From: JBEKHI01 sp050012355
GTDB lineage: Bacteria > Actinomycetota > Actinomycetes > Streptosporangiales > Streptosporangiaceae
DNA length: 7,777 bases
NCBI GenBank assembly: GCA_050012355.1
Contig: JBEKHI010000388.1
Coordinates: forward strand, 1-7,777
Direction of reading: 5' to 3'
Shown: in pieces, positions 1-7,674 of the stretch
Numbering within the stretch: the stretch's first letter is position 1
Layout of the letters: each line of letters starts with the position of its first letter
Program-made: the position numbers and the translations under genes
The notes under the pieces: generated by a model
Told to the model about the DNA's origin: nothing
Databases searched by the model: none
The model's input: the letters and a program-made list of their open reading frames with translations, nothing else

Positions 1-50
1 CCGCGGGGGCCGCGGGGGCCGCGGGGGCCGCGGGGGCCGCGGGGGCCGCG
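1..50. repeat. 9-bp tandem repeat, at least 5.5 copies
   Basis: The 9-mer CCGCGGGGG is repeated perfectly five times (1-45) plus a partial CCGCG (46-50), and the array is cut by the window edge so its full length is unknown. Because 9 is a multiple of 3, copy-number change keeps the reading frame. In the frame that ends at the TAG at 77-79 each unit encodes Arg-Gly-Gly. It lies immediately before the carB ribosome binding site. Perfect copies suggest recent expansion by slippage. Confidence 0.9.
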
Positions 51-71
51 AGGCGGAGGGGGAGACGGCGG

Positions 72-79
<8 letters not shown>
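2..79 (+). CDS. carA: C-terminal end of the upstream gene, probably carA (carbamoyl phosphate synthase small subunit), partial
   Basis: The reading frame starting at base 2 is open from the window edge to a TAG at 77-79. It encodes five Arg-Gly-Gly units followed by the acidic tail REAEGETADA. The stop overlaps the carB start by 8 nt (ATGCCTAG), a typical arrangement for translationally coupled genes. carA is inferred only because it normally sits directly before carB in actinomycete pyrimidine operons; no catalytic glutaminase sequence lies in the window. CarA proteins do not usually end in an RGG tail, so this would be a lineage-specific extension. The two other forward frames across 1-71 are also open, so the frame is a choice based on the stop position. 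The tail could instead be noncoding repeat DNA. Confidence 0.45.
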
Positions 80-3362
<3,283 letters not shown>

Positions 3363-3395
3363 GGGGCCGAACTGGCGAGGCAATCGGAGGATGGC

Positions 3396-4289
3396 GTGAC
3401 GGCGGTGCAGGTCCGCGGGACCGTGCTGACCGTGCGCCGGGTTGACGCCTTTGTCGCGATGACCGTGGTCGCCCCGGCGATCGCTACGAAGTTCCGTCCC
3501 GGCCAGTTCATCACGGTCGCGGTCGGTGGCGAGCGAAGCTCGATGCTCGGTCGCCGTGCCTTCGCGGTGCGCGACGTCCGGCCAGACCACGGCGGCACGG
3601 TGGAGTTCGTGTTCGCGGCCGATGGCCCCGGGACATCCTGGCTGGCGGGCTGCCGGTCACGCGACGTTCTGGACGTGGTGGGACCGCTCGGGCGGCCGTT
3701 CCCGGTACCGAAGGAACCGGCGGTCTGCCTGCTGCTCGGGGTCGGGCCAGGCAGCGCTCCGCTGTTCTCGCTCTCCTCGCGGCTGAACGAGCGTGGCTGC
3801 CAGGCCGACTTCCTGCTCGGCGGCGCGTCGGCGGACCGGGTGTACGGCGCGCTGACCGCGCGCCGGGCCGGCCGGTCGGCGACGATCGTCACCACCGACG
3901 GGACGCTGGGCGCGCGCGGTTCGGTGGTGGACGCGCTCGGCACTGTCATCCAGCAGGCCCGCACGGACGTCATCTATGCGTGTGCTCCATCCGGGGTGCT
4001 GCGCGCGGTGTGCGCGCTCGCGTCGCGGTACGCCATTCCCGTCCAGGCACTGGTAACCGAGCCGATGACCTGCGGGACCGGGGTGTGCTCGGGCTGCGTG
4101 CTACCGGTCATCGGCACCGACGGGATCACCCGCATGGTGCGCTCGTGTGTGGAGGGGCCAGTGTTCCGCGGTGACCTAGTGCGCTGGGACGACCTGGGCA
4201 CCATCCCGTTCGACGCGCTCGGCGCGCCTGGCTGGAAACCCCGGCCGTCCGCTCCGGCTTCACCGGAGGCCGATCATCGTGCCGGCTGA
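3396..4289 (+). CDS. pyrK: Dihydroorotate dehydrogenase electron-transfer subunit (PyrK-like, FAD and [2Fe-2S])
   Basis: PyrK pairs with class 1B PyrD and passes electrons from dihydroorotate through FAD and an iron-sulfur cluster to NAD+. The 297-residue protein shows the ferredoxin-reductase fold in order: an FAD domain (RPGQFITVAVGG near 28-39, GRRAFAV at 52-58, VVGPLGRPF near 95), a nucleotide-binding region (LLLGVGPGSAPLFSL near 112-126) and a C-terminal cluster domain with C226, C231, C234 and C251 (spacing C-x4-C-x2-C-x16-C), close to the known PyrK pattern. The GTG at 3396 is chosen over the ATG at 3391 because that ATG meets a TGA two codons later; GGAGG at 3386-3390 sits 5 nt before the GTG. 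It starts 33 nt after carB and overlaps pyrD by 11 nt, as expected for subunits of one complex. One oddity is that the usual serine of the RRPxS-type FAD motif is alanine (A57). Other ferredoxin-reductase relatives exist, but the pyrD neighbour decides the call. Confidence 0.92.
   Translation: MTAVQVRGTVLTVRRVDAFVAMTVVAPAIATKFRPGQFITVAVGGERSSMLGRRAFAVRDVRPDHGGTVEFVFAADGPGTSWLAGCRSRDVLDVVGPLGRPFPVPKEPAVCLLLGVGPGSAPLFSLSSRLNERGCQADFLLGGASADRVYGALTARRAGRSATIVTTDGTLGARGSVVDALGTVIQQARTDVIYACAPSGVLRAVCALASRYAIPVQALVTEPMTCGTGVCSGCVLPVIGTDGITRMVRSCVEGPVFRGDLVRWDDLGTIPFDALGAPGWKPRPSAPASPEADHRAG
4265..4269 (+). promoter_or_regulatory. Ribosome binding site of pyrD inside pyrK
   Basis: GGAGG lies 9 nt before the GTG at 4279, within the last codons of pyrK. 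It supports the GTG start and the 11-nt pyrK/pyrD overlap, and implies coupled translation of the two subunits. Confidence 0.75.
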
Positions 4290-5235
4290 CCTGCGGACCA
4301 GGCTCGGGAACGCCGAGTTGCCGAGCCCGGTGCTGACCGCCGCGGGCTGCGCGGGGGTCGGGCGCGAGCTGGCCCAGTTCATGGATGTCGCCCGGATCGG
4401 CGCGGTGACCACCAAGTCGGTGACGCTCGAACCGCGGGCGGGCAACCCGGCGCCGCGGCTGGCCGAGACGCCTTCGGGTTTCGTGAGTTCCGTGGGGCTG
4501 CAGGGACCGGGGATCGACGCGTTCTTGCAGCGCGACCTGCCGTGGCTGCTGTCGCGCGGCGCACGGGCGGTGGTGTCGATCGCGGGTTCCAATGTCCGGT
4601 CGTACGCGGCGCTCGCGACCCGGCTGTCCGACGCGGCGGGCGTGACGGCGATCGAGCTCAACCTCGGCTGCCCGGACTCGGAGAACGCCGGCCGTCACTT
4701 CGCGATCGACCCGGCCGCGTCGGCCCGGGTGGTGGCCGCGGTCCGCGGCAGCGCCCGGTACGACATCCCCGTTTTCGCCAAGCTGTCGCCGAACATGGCC
4801 AACATCATCGACGTCGCCCGCGCCTGCGTGTCGGCCGGGTGTGACGGGCTGTCGATGATCAACACGATGCCGGGCATGGTGATCGACCTCGCCGCCCGCC
4901 GCCAGGGCTCGCCGATCTCGTCCACCGTGCACGGCGGGCTGTCAGGACCGGCGATCCGGCCGGTCGCGGTGCAATGCGTATGGCAGGTCCACGAGGCGTT
5001 TCCCGACGTGCCCATCATCGCGGCCGGCGGGGTTGCCCACGGCCGGGACGCGCTGGAACTCATGCTGGCGGGCGCGTCGATGGTGGCCGTCGGGACCGTG
5101 CTGTTCCACGATCCGTCGGCCTGCGCGCGGATCCAGCGGGAGCTGGAAGAAGAGCTGGTGGCTCGGGGAGTCGACCGAGCATCGGACGTGGTGGGCCGCG
5201 CCCACCAGGGTTCATGGCTTAACGTGAGTACGTAG
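4279..5235 (+). CDS. pyrD: Dihydroorotate dehydrogenase, class 1 (catalytic subunit, PyrDB type)
   Basis: This FMN-dependent TIM-barrel enzyme oxidises dihydroorotate to orotate, the fourth step of UMP synthesis. It is a soluble class 1 enzyme: the catalytic base is a cysteine (C131 in ELNLGCPD) where membrane class 2 enzymes have serine, and no N-terminal membrane segment is present. The length of 318 residues is normal for class 1. Other visible motifs are TKSVTLEPRAGNPAPR near 45-60, the FMN-contacting lysine K168 in VFAKLSPN, SMINTMPGM near 193, GGLSGPAIRPVAV, and the phosphate-binding end IIAAGGVAHGRDALELMLAG with VGTVLF. The upstream overlapping pyrK gene argues for the NAD-linked 1B complex. 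Oddities: the substrate-loop motif usually reads like GMLNxIGLQNPG but here is GFVSSVGLQGPG (S70, G76), and the usual NxSCPN reads NLGCPD (D133). The GTG start is supported by GGAGG at 4265-4269. Confidence 0.93.
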   Translation: MPADLRTRLGNAELPSPVLTAAGCAGVGRELAQFMDVARIGAVTTKSVTLEPRAGNPAPRLAETPSGFVSSVGLQGPGIDAFLQRDLPWLLSRGARAVVSIAGSNVRSYAALATRLSDAAGVTAIELNLGCPDSENAGRHFAIDPAASARVVAAVRGSARYDIPVFAKLSPNMANIIDVARACVSAGCDGLSMINTMPGMVIDLAARRQGSPISSTVHGGLSGPAIRPVAVQCVWQVHEAFPDVPIIAAGGVAHGRDALELMLAGASMVAVGTVLFHDPSACARIQRELEEELVARGVDRASDVVGRAHQGSWLNVST

Positions 5236-5258
5236 TTGCTCGCCGGATTGGAGTCGCT

Positions 5259-5972
5259 GTGAGTAACCCTGTGCCTGCCCCAGTCGCTGTCGCGCTGGAC
5301 GCGCCTGACCTGGAGACCGCCGCCCGGTGGGCGGGAATGGTCACACCGCACGTCTCGACCGTCAAGATCGGCCTCGAGCTTTACCTGCGCTACGGGCCCG
5401 ATGTGGTCGCGTCGGTGCGAGGCGCCAGCGGCGTGCGGATCTTCCTTGACCTGAAGCTGCTCGACATCCCCGCCACGGTGGCCGGGGCTGCCCACGCCGT
5501 CTGGCGGCTGCGGCCCGACATCCTCACCGTGCACGCGCTTGGCGGCCCCGAGATGGTCAAGGCGGCCGTGGAGGCCGCGCCAGGGACCTGTGTGGCGGCC
5601 GTCACCGTCCTCACGTCGCTCGGCGACCAGGACCTAGCGCGGCTCGGCGTCTCGGGCCCCACGGGCGATGAGGTACGCCGGCTGGCCGTCCTCGCCGTCG
5701 ACGCGGGCGCCTGCGGCATCGTCTGCTCGCCCCAGGAGGCCGCTGCCGTCCGGGCCGAGGTTGGACCCGACGTCACCATCATTACCCCCGGAGTGCGGCC
5801 CTCAGGCTCGGCTACGAACGACCAGGCCCGGGTCGCCACCCCAGAAGAGGCGCTCCGCGCCGGCGCCGACCTCCTAGTGATCGGCCGCCCCATCACCCGA
5901 GCCGCCGACCCCGGCGCCGCCGCGGCCGCCGTAGCCGCCTCCCTCCGCCACGTCCCCCAATCCGCCACCTGA
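5259..5972 (+). CDS. pyrF: Orotidine 5'-phosphate decarboxylase, type 1
   Basis: PyrF converts OMP to UMP, the last step of de novo pyrimidine synthesis. The 237-residue length is typical of the type 1 bacterial family. The catalytic D-x-K-x2-D motif is intact as FLDLKLLDIPATV, with D64, K66 and D69. The substrate lysine strand VKIGLELY precedes it, and the phosphate-binding C-terminal part reads ITPGVRPSG, then a TPEEALRAGADLLVIGRPIT stretch with the conserved GRPIT. The GTG start at 5259 has GGAG at 5250-5253, 5 nt upstream, and aligns the VALDAPD strand correctly near residue 11. It lies 23 nt after pyrD and is the last gene of the operon, followed by a long gap with a strong hairpin. The extreme C-terminus is alanine-rich, which is common in high-GC genomes. 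Confidence 0.97.
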   Translation: MSNPVPAPVAVALDAPDLETAARWAGMVTPHVSTVKIGLELYLRYGPDVVASVRGASGVRIFLDLKLLDIPATVAGAAHAVWRLRPDILTVHALGGPEMVKAAVEAAPGTCVAAVTVLTSLGDQDLARLGVSGPTGDEVRRLAVLAVDAGACGIVCSPQEAAAVRAEVGPDVTIITPGVRPSGSATNDQARVATPEEALRAGADLLVIGRPITRAADPGAAAAAVAASLRHVPQSAT

Positions 5973-6002
5973 CCCCGCCCGCTCCCGCCTGCCCTCGCTC
6001 GC

Positions 6003-6037
6003 GGGCGGTCCGCCTCTGGCCCCGCGGCGGTCCGCCC
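6003..6037 (+). terminator. Candidate hairpin terminator of the pyrimidine operon
   Basis: Two copies of GGCGGTCCGCC (6004-6014 and 6026-6036) can pair with each other: GGGCGG at 6003-6008 with CCGCCC at 6032-6037, a T-T mismatch, then CCGCC with GGCGG, closing an 11-nt loop. It begins 30 nt after the pyrF stop. There is no U-tract, as is frequent for actinomycete terminators, so the role is inferred from position and stability. Each copy is also itself a near-palindrome, so a protein site is an alternative. Confidence 0.45.
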
Positions 6038-6111
6038 CTTGCGGCGAAGTGCGACTAACCGGACATAACGCCCCCGACGGAGCTCCGAAGGACCTGCGGC
6101 GGCGGCGCTTT

Positions 6112-6169
6112 TGCTGGTGAGTGCTGCACTATCAAGCAAAGAGGCTGGTCAGTGCGGCACCAACCAGCA
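6112..6169 (+). repeat. Long imperfect inverted repeat (18-bp arms, 22-nt loop)
   Basis: The arm 6112-6129 (TGCTGGTGAGTGCTGCAC) pairs with 6152-6169 (GTGCGGCACCAACCAGCA) at 15 Watson-Crick positions and one G-U, with two mismatches. The loop contains a second GCTGGT (6144-6149) that can pair with the same ACCAGC at 6163-6168, giving a smaller competing hairpin. Confidence 0.6.
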
Positions 6170-6214
6170 TCCGGCCTCTCGGCGCGACGGCTCGTTAGTC
6201 ACACCTGCCCAATT

Positions 6215-6244
6215 CGCCACTCGCACACCCGGTAGTCGAGTGCG
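6215..6244 (+). repeat. Small inverted repeat
   Basis: CACTCG at 6218-6223 is complementary to CGAGTG at 6237-6242, with a 13-nt loop, and two further pairs form beyond a one-base bulge. It is short enough to be chance in GC-rich DNA; it is noted because it follows the larger hairpin closely. Confidence 0.35.
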
Positions 6245-6251
6245 TCGCGGA

Positions 6252-6292
6252 CCCGGGGGAGTGCTAGTCCCGGGGCGTGCTAGTCCTCGGGG
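6252..6292. repeat. Tandem repeat of about 16 bp
   Basis: A 17-nt unit at 6252-6268 (CCCGGGGGAGTGCTAGT) is followed directly by a 16-nt copy at 6269-6284 (CCCGGGGCGTGCTAGT) and a partial third copy CCTCGGGG at 6285-6292. The shared core GTGCTAGTCC is exact in both full copies. No function is apparent. Confidence 0.7.
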
Positions 6293-6321
6293 GGCAAGCG
6301 AGCGCGAGTCCGGAAAGGGCC

Positions 6322-6383
6322 CCAGCGATGGGTCATCGATAGCGCTCTAGTGCCAGCGGTGGGCCATCGCTGGCGTTAGGGGC
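6322..6383. repeat. Two adjacent 31-bp repeats, each containing a palindrome
   Basis: Units at 6322-6352 and 6353-6383 agree at 20 of their first 25 positions and then diverge. The second unit contains the hairpin CCAGCGGTG-GGC-CATCGCTGG (6353-6373), nine pairs including one G-T around a 3-nt loop. The first has the weaker form CGATG-GGT-CATCG (6326-6338). Paired dyads at a 31-bp interval, about three helical turns, would suit a DNA-binding protein, but no known operator is recognised. Confidence 0.6.
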
Positions 6384-6416
6384 GGTGACTGGGCGGGACG
6401 GCAGGGGCTGAGAACG

Positions 6417-6437
6417 GTGAGTGTGAGTTTCGTGAGT
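6417..6437 (+). repeat. Three GTGAGT direct repeats
   Basis: GTGAGT occurs at 6417-6422, 6423-6428 and 6432-6437. It is a short cluster of unknown meaning. Confidence 0.5.
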
Positions 6438-6477
6438 GATTCGCGGGTGCATCTTGGCGGGCGCGGAAGAAGTTTGC

Positions 6478-6522
6478 GTGCTCATTCGCGCCAAAGCGAA
6501 TGGCGCACATGAGACATTCGCG
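6478..6522 (+). repeat. CATTCGC / GCGAATG / CATTCGC complementary triplet
   Basis: CATTCGC at 6483-6489, its exact complement GCGAATG at 6496-6502 and a second CATTCGC at 6515-6521 form a set in which the middle element can pair with either neighbour. The first hairpin has a 6-nt loop and can be extended by GTGC (6478-6481) with GCAC (6505-6508) across a small internal loop. The second has a 12-nt loop. A related ATTCGCG lies at 6439-6445. Confidence 0.6.
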
Positions 6523-6597
6523 TCCGCTATTAACGCGCACGAGGGATTGGCGCCCGGCGCTGGGGTGGATGAAGGCGACTTCTGCGGACGTCATACT

Positions 6598-6625
6598 GTG
6601 ACAGGCGCGCTGCACTGGGTAAAAT
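6598..6625 (+). promoter_or_regulatory. Candidate housekeeping sigma-factor promoter
   Basis: GTGACA (6598-6603, five of six matches to TTGACA) and TAAAAT (6620-6625, five of six matches to TATAAT) are separated by 16 bp, which is a strong match in GC-rich DNA. Transcription would start near 6632. No convincing gene follows at once, so the product could be a small RNA or the leader of a poorly coding frame that begins at 6673. Confidence 0.45.
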
Positions 6626-6640
6626 GTCCGATCAAGACTT

Positions 6641-6664
6641 TGGTTCGTCGGCGTAAAGGAACCA
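6641..6664 (+). repeat. Hairpin just downstream of the candidate promoter
   Basis: TGGTTC at 6641-6646 is exactly complementary to GAACCA at 6659-6664 around a 12-nt loop. It would lie about 10 nt from the predicted RNA 5' end and overlaps AAAGGA (6655-6660), a possible ribosome binding site for an ATG at 6673. Confidence 0.45.
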
Positions 6665-7071
6665 CATCAGTCATGCCCAAACAGGTGCAAAACGGGCTAA
6701 ACGCGCAAAGTATGGCGTTGTGCGTGGATGGCGCGGGCCGTGCGGGGTGGGTGTCTCGCGCGCGCTGTCCGGCCGGGGCGGGGCTCGGGCGGTACCTGGG
6801 AGCGCTGTCAGGGTTGTCCCGCACGCCCCTTGTCCTGCGTGTATGGTTGGACAGTAGCCATGCCGTGACACAAGTTCGCGAGCGCCTAGAGCGCCGGGAG
6901 CGCGGGTCGCGGCGGGACAGTCGGCGCGATGCGCGTGACGGTGGCTCGCGAGGCGGTGGCCCTCGGCGGGACGGCGGCTTGCGCAACAGGGGTGGCTGGC
7001 GGAGTGATCGCACTCGGTGCGGTCGCGACCCGCTAGGCGGCGGCGGTTCTGGGCAAGTGGCCGGCGCCGTG

Positions 7072-7093
7072 TGGGATTGCAATTGCATTCCCA
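7072..7093. promoter_or_regulatory. Near-perfect 22-bp palindrome, operator-like
   Basis: The halves TGGGATTGCAA and TTGCATTCCCA are reverse complements except for one mismatched pair (T-T at positions 6 and 17 of the dyad). It is locally AT-rich at its centre and lies 254 bp before the mihF start. The form suits a site for a dimeric regulator, but I do not recognise the motif. Confidence 0.45.
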
Positions 7094-7097
7094 TGTG

Positions 7098-7162
7098 GGC
7101 TGGCAGCGGCCCTGGTTATCCGGCCCAGGTAGGGATGGTGGCCTTTTCAAAGACCGCCAGCC
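7098..7162 (+). repeat. Nested inverted repeats
   Basis: GGCTGGC (7098-7104) is complementary to GCCAGCC (7156-7162) and encloses CCTGG/CCAGG (7111-7115 with 7125-7129) and a hairpin made of GGTGG/CCGCC plus CTTT/AAAG (7137-7158). It could fold as a branched RNA or act as a terminator for a transcript from 6632. There is no following U-run. Confidence 0.35.
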
Positions 7163-7180
7163 AGGCCCCCGGTGGAACGC

Positions 7181-7260
7181 CAAAGCATATAGAAATGGCT
7201 ACGCTGAGTAATTGTTCATACGCGAAGAGTAATATATCTGAATTTGTGAGGACATAAACG
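7181..7260. promoter_or_regulatory. AT-rich block upstream of mihF
   Basis: This 80-bp stretch is about 36 percent GC, far below its surroundings. It contains TAATATAT (7230-7237) that resembles a -10 element, though no well-spaced -35 precedes it. It may be an upstream promoter element or a nucleoid-protein binding region for mihF control. Confidence 0.4.
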
Positions 7261-7270
7261 GGGGTTCGCG

Positions 7271-7300
7271 TTGCCAAAAAGGTGCTTGACTCGCTAGTTT
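7271..7300 (+). promoter_or_regulatory. Candidate mihF promoter
   Basis: TTGCCA (7271-7276) and TAGTTT (7295-7300) are spaced by 18 bp and fit actinomycete sigma-70-type promoters (TTGACR and TAnnnT). Transcription would start near 7307, leaving a leader of about 40 nt before the GTG at 7347. Confidence 0.4.
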
Positions 7301-7333
7301 CCCCTCCCGACCAACCTTTTTCCGACGAAACCC

Positions 7334-7340
7334 GAGGTGA
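7334..7340 (+). promoter_or_regulatory. Ribosome binding site of mihF
   Basis: GAGGTGA lies 6 nt before the GTG at 7347 and fixes that start. The first codons also match the family N-terminus MALPPL. Confidence 0.8.
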
Positions 7341-7346
7341 CCCCGA

Positions 7347-7667
7347 GTGGCTCTTCCTCCCCTCAGCCCCGAAGACCGCGCCGAAGCACTTGCGAAGGCT
7401 GCCCGAGCGCGCAAGGAACGCGCCGAAGTCAAGAATCGCCTCAAGCGCGGAGCGACCACCTTGTCCGAAGTCATCAAGGAAGGTTCCACTGATGACATCA
7501 TTGGCAAGATGAAGGTCTCCGCTCTCCTTGAGTCCCTTCCCGGTGTGGGCAAGGTTCGGGCAAAGCAGATCATGGAAAGGCTCGGAATCGCGGAATCCCG
7601 ACGAGTCCGCGGTCTCGGAGCCAAGCAGCGTTCGGCTCTCGAGCAGGAGTTCAGCGCTGACCTCTGA
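7347..7667 (+). CDS. mihF: Actinobacterial integration host factor (MihF / sIHF)
   Basis: MihF is a small basic nucleoid-associated protein of Actinobacteria, unrelated in sequence to enterobacterial IHF; it binds DNA without strong sequence preference and affects topology, phage integration and, in Streptomyces, development. The 106 residues are the typical length. Visible are the MALPPLSPEDR N-terminus, a charged helix rich in Arg, Lys and Glu (about 15-35), the highly conserved core IGKMKVSALLESLPGVGK ending at K69 and then VRAKQIMERLGI, which forms the helix-two-turn-helix DNA-binding unit, and the conserved ESRRVRGLG near 83-91. The start is GTG. Codon use differs from the pyr genes, with more third-position T (CTT, GGT, GTT), consistent with high expression. 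The mihF-gmk order is conserved in actinomycetes. Confidence 0.97.
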   Translation: MALPPLSPEDRAEALAKAARARKERAEVKNRLKRGATTLSEVIKEGSTDDIIGKMKVSALLESLPGVGKVRAKQIMERLGIAESRRVRGLGAKQRSALEQEFSADL

Positions 7668-7674
7668 TGCGTCC

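Larger units (their letters stand above)
5973..7346. other. Long intergenic region between pyrF and mihF without a defensible gene
   Basis: No open frame in these 1374 bases on either strand shows convincing coding character. The longest forward frame (6436-7257) has only moderate GC at third positions (about 75 percent over the first 60 codons from 6673, against clearly higher values in carB or pyrF), is rich in Arg and Gly, and matches no family I recognise. What can be seen is a series of inverted and direct repeats, one good promoter-like site at 6598-6625, a palindrome at 7072-7093 and an AT-rich block before mihF, each described separately. Possible explanations are a noncoding RNA gene, a decayed gene, or a long regulatory upstream region. 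Confidence 0.7.

Noticed and set aside
3391..3399. ATG at 3391 as the pyrK start
   Set aside because: Its frame ends at a TGA two codons later; the GTG at 3396 has a proper GGAGG and the right frame.
6039..6069. Promoter TTGCGG with CATAAC after the pyrF hairpin
   Set aside because: The spacing of 19 bp and weak -10 match are too poor to support it.
6252..6383. CRISPR array
   Set aside because: There are only two or three short imperfect copies with no regular spacers.
6591..7183. Reverse-strand frames of 167 and 170 codons in the gap
   Set aside because: They are Arg/Pro/Ser-rich low-complexity translations without family motifs or ribosome binding sites, typical shadows of GC-rich DNA.
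6436..7257. Forward 273-codon frame (or 194 codons from the ATG at 6673) as a protein gene
   Set aside because: It is rich in Arg and Gly, has only moderate GC at third positions, includes many rare codons and matches no known family. It is probably a chance open frame in GC-rich DNA, although the promoter at 6598 keeps a small doubt.
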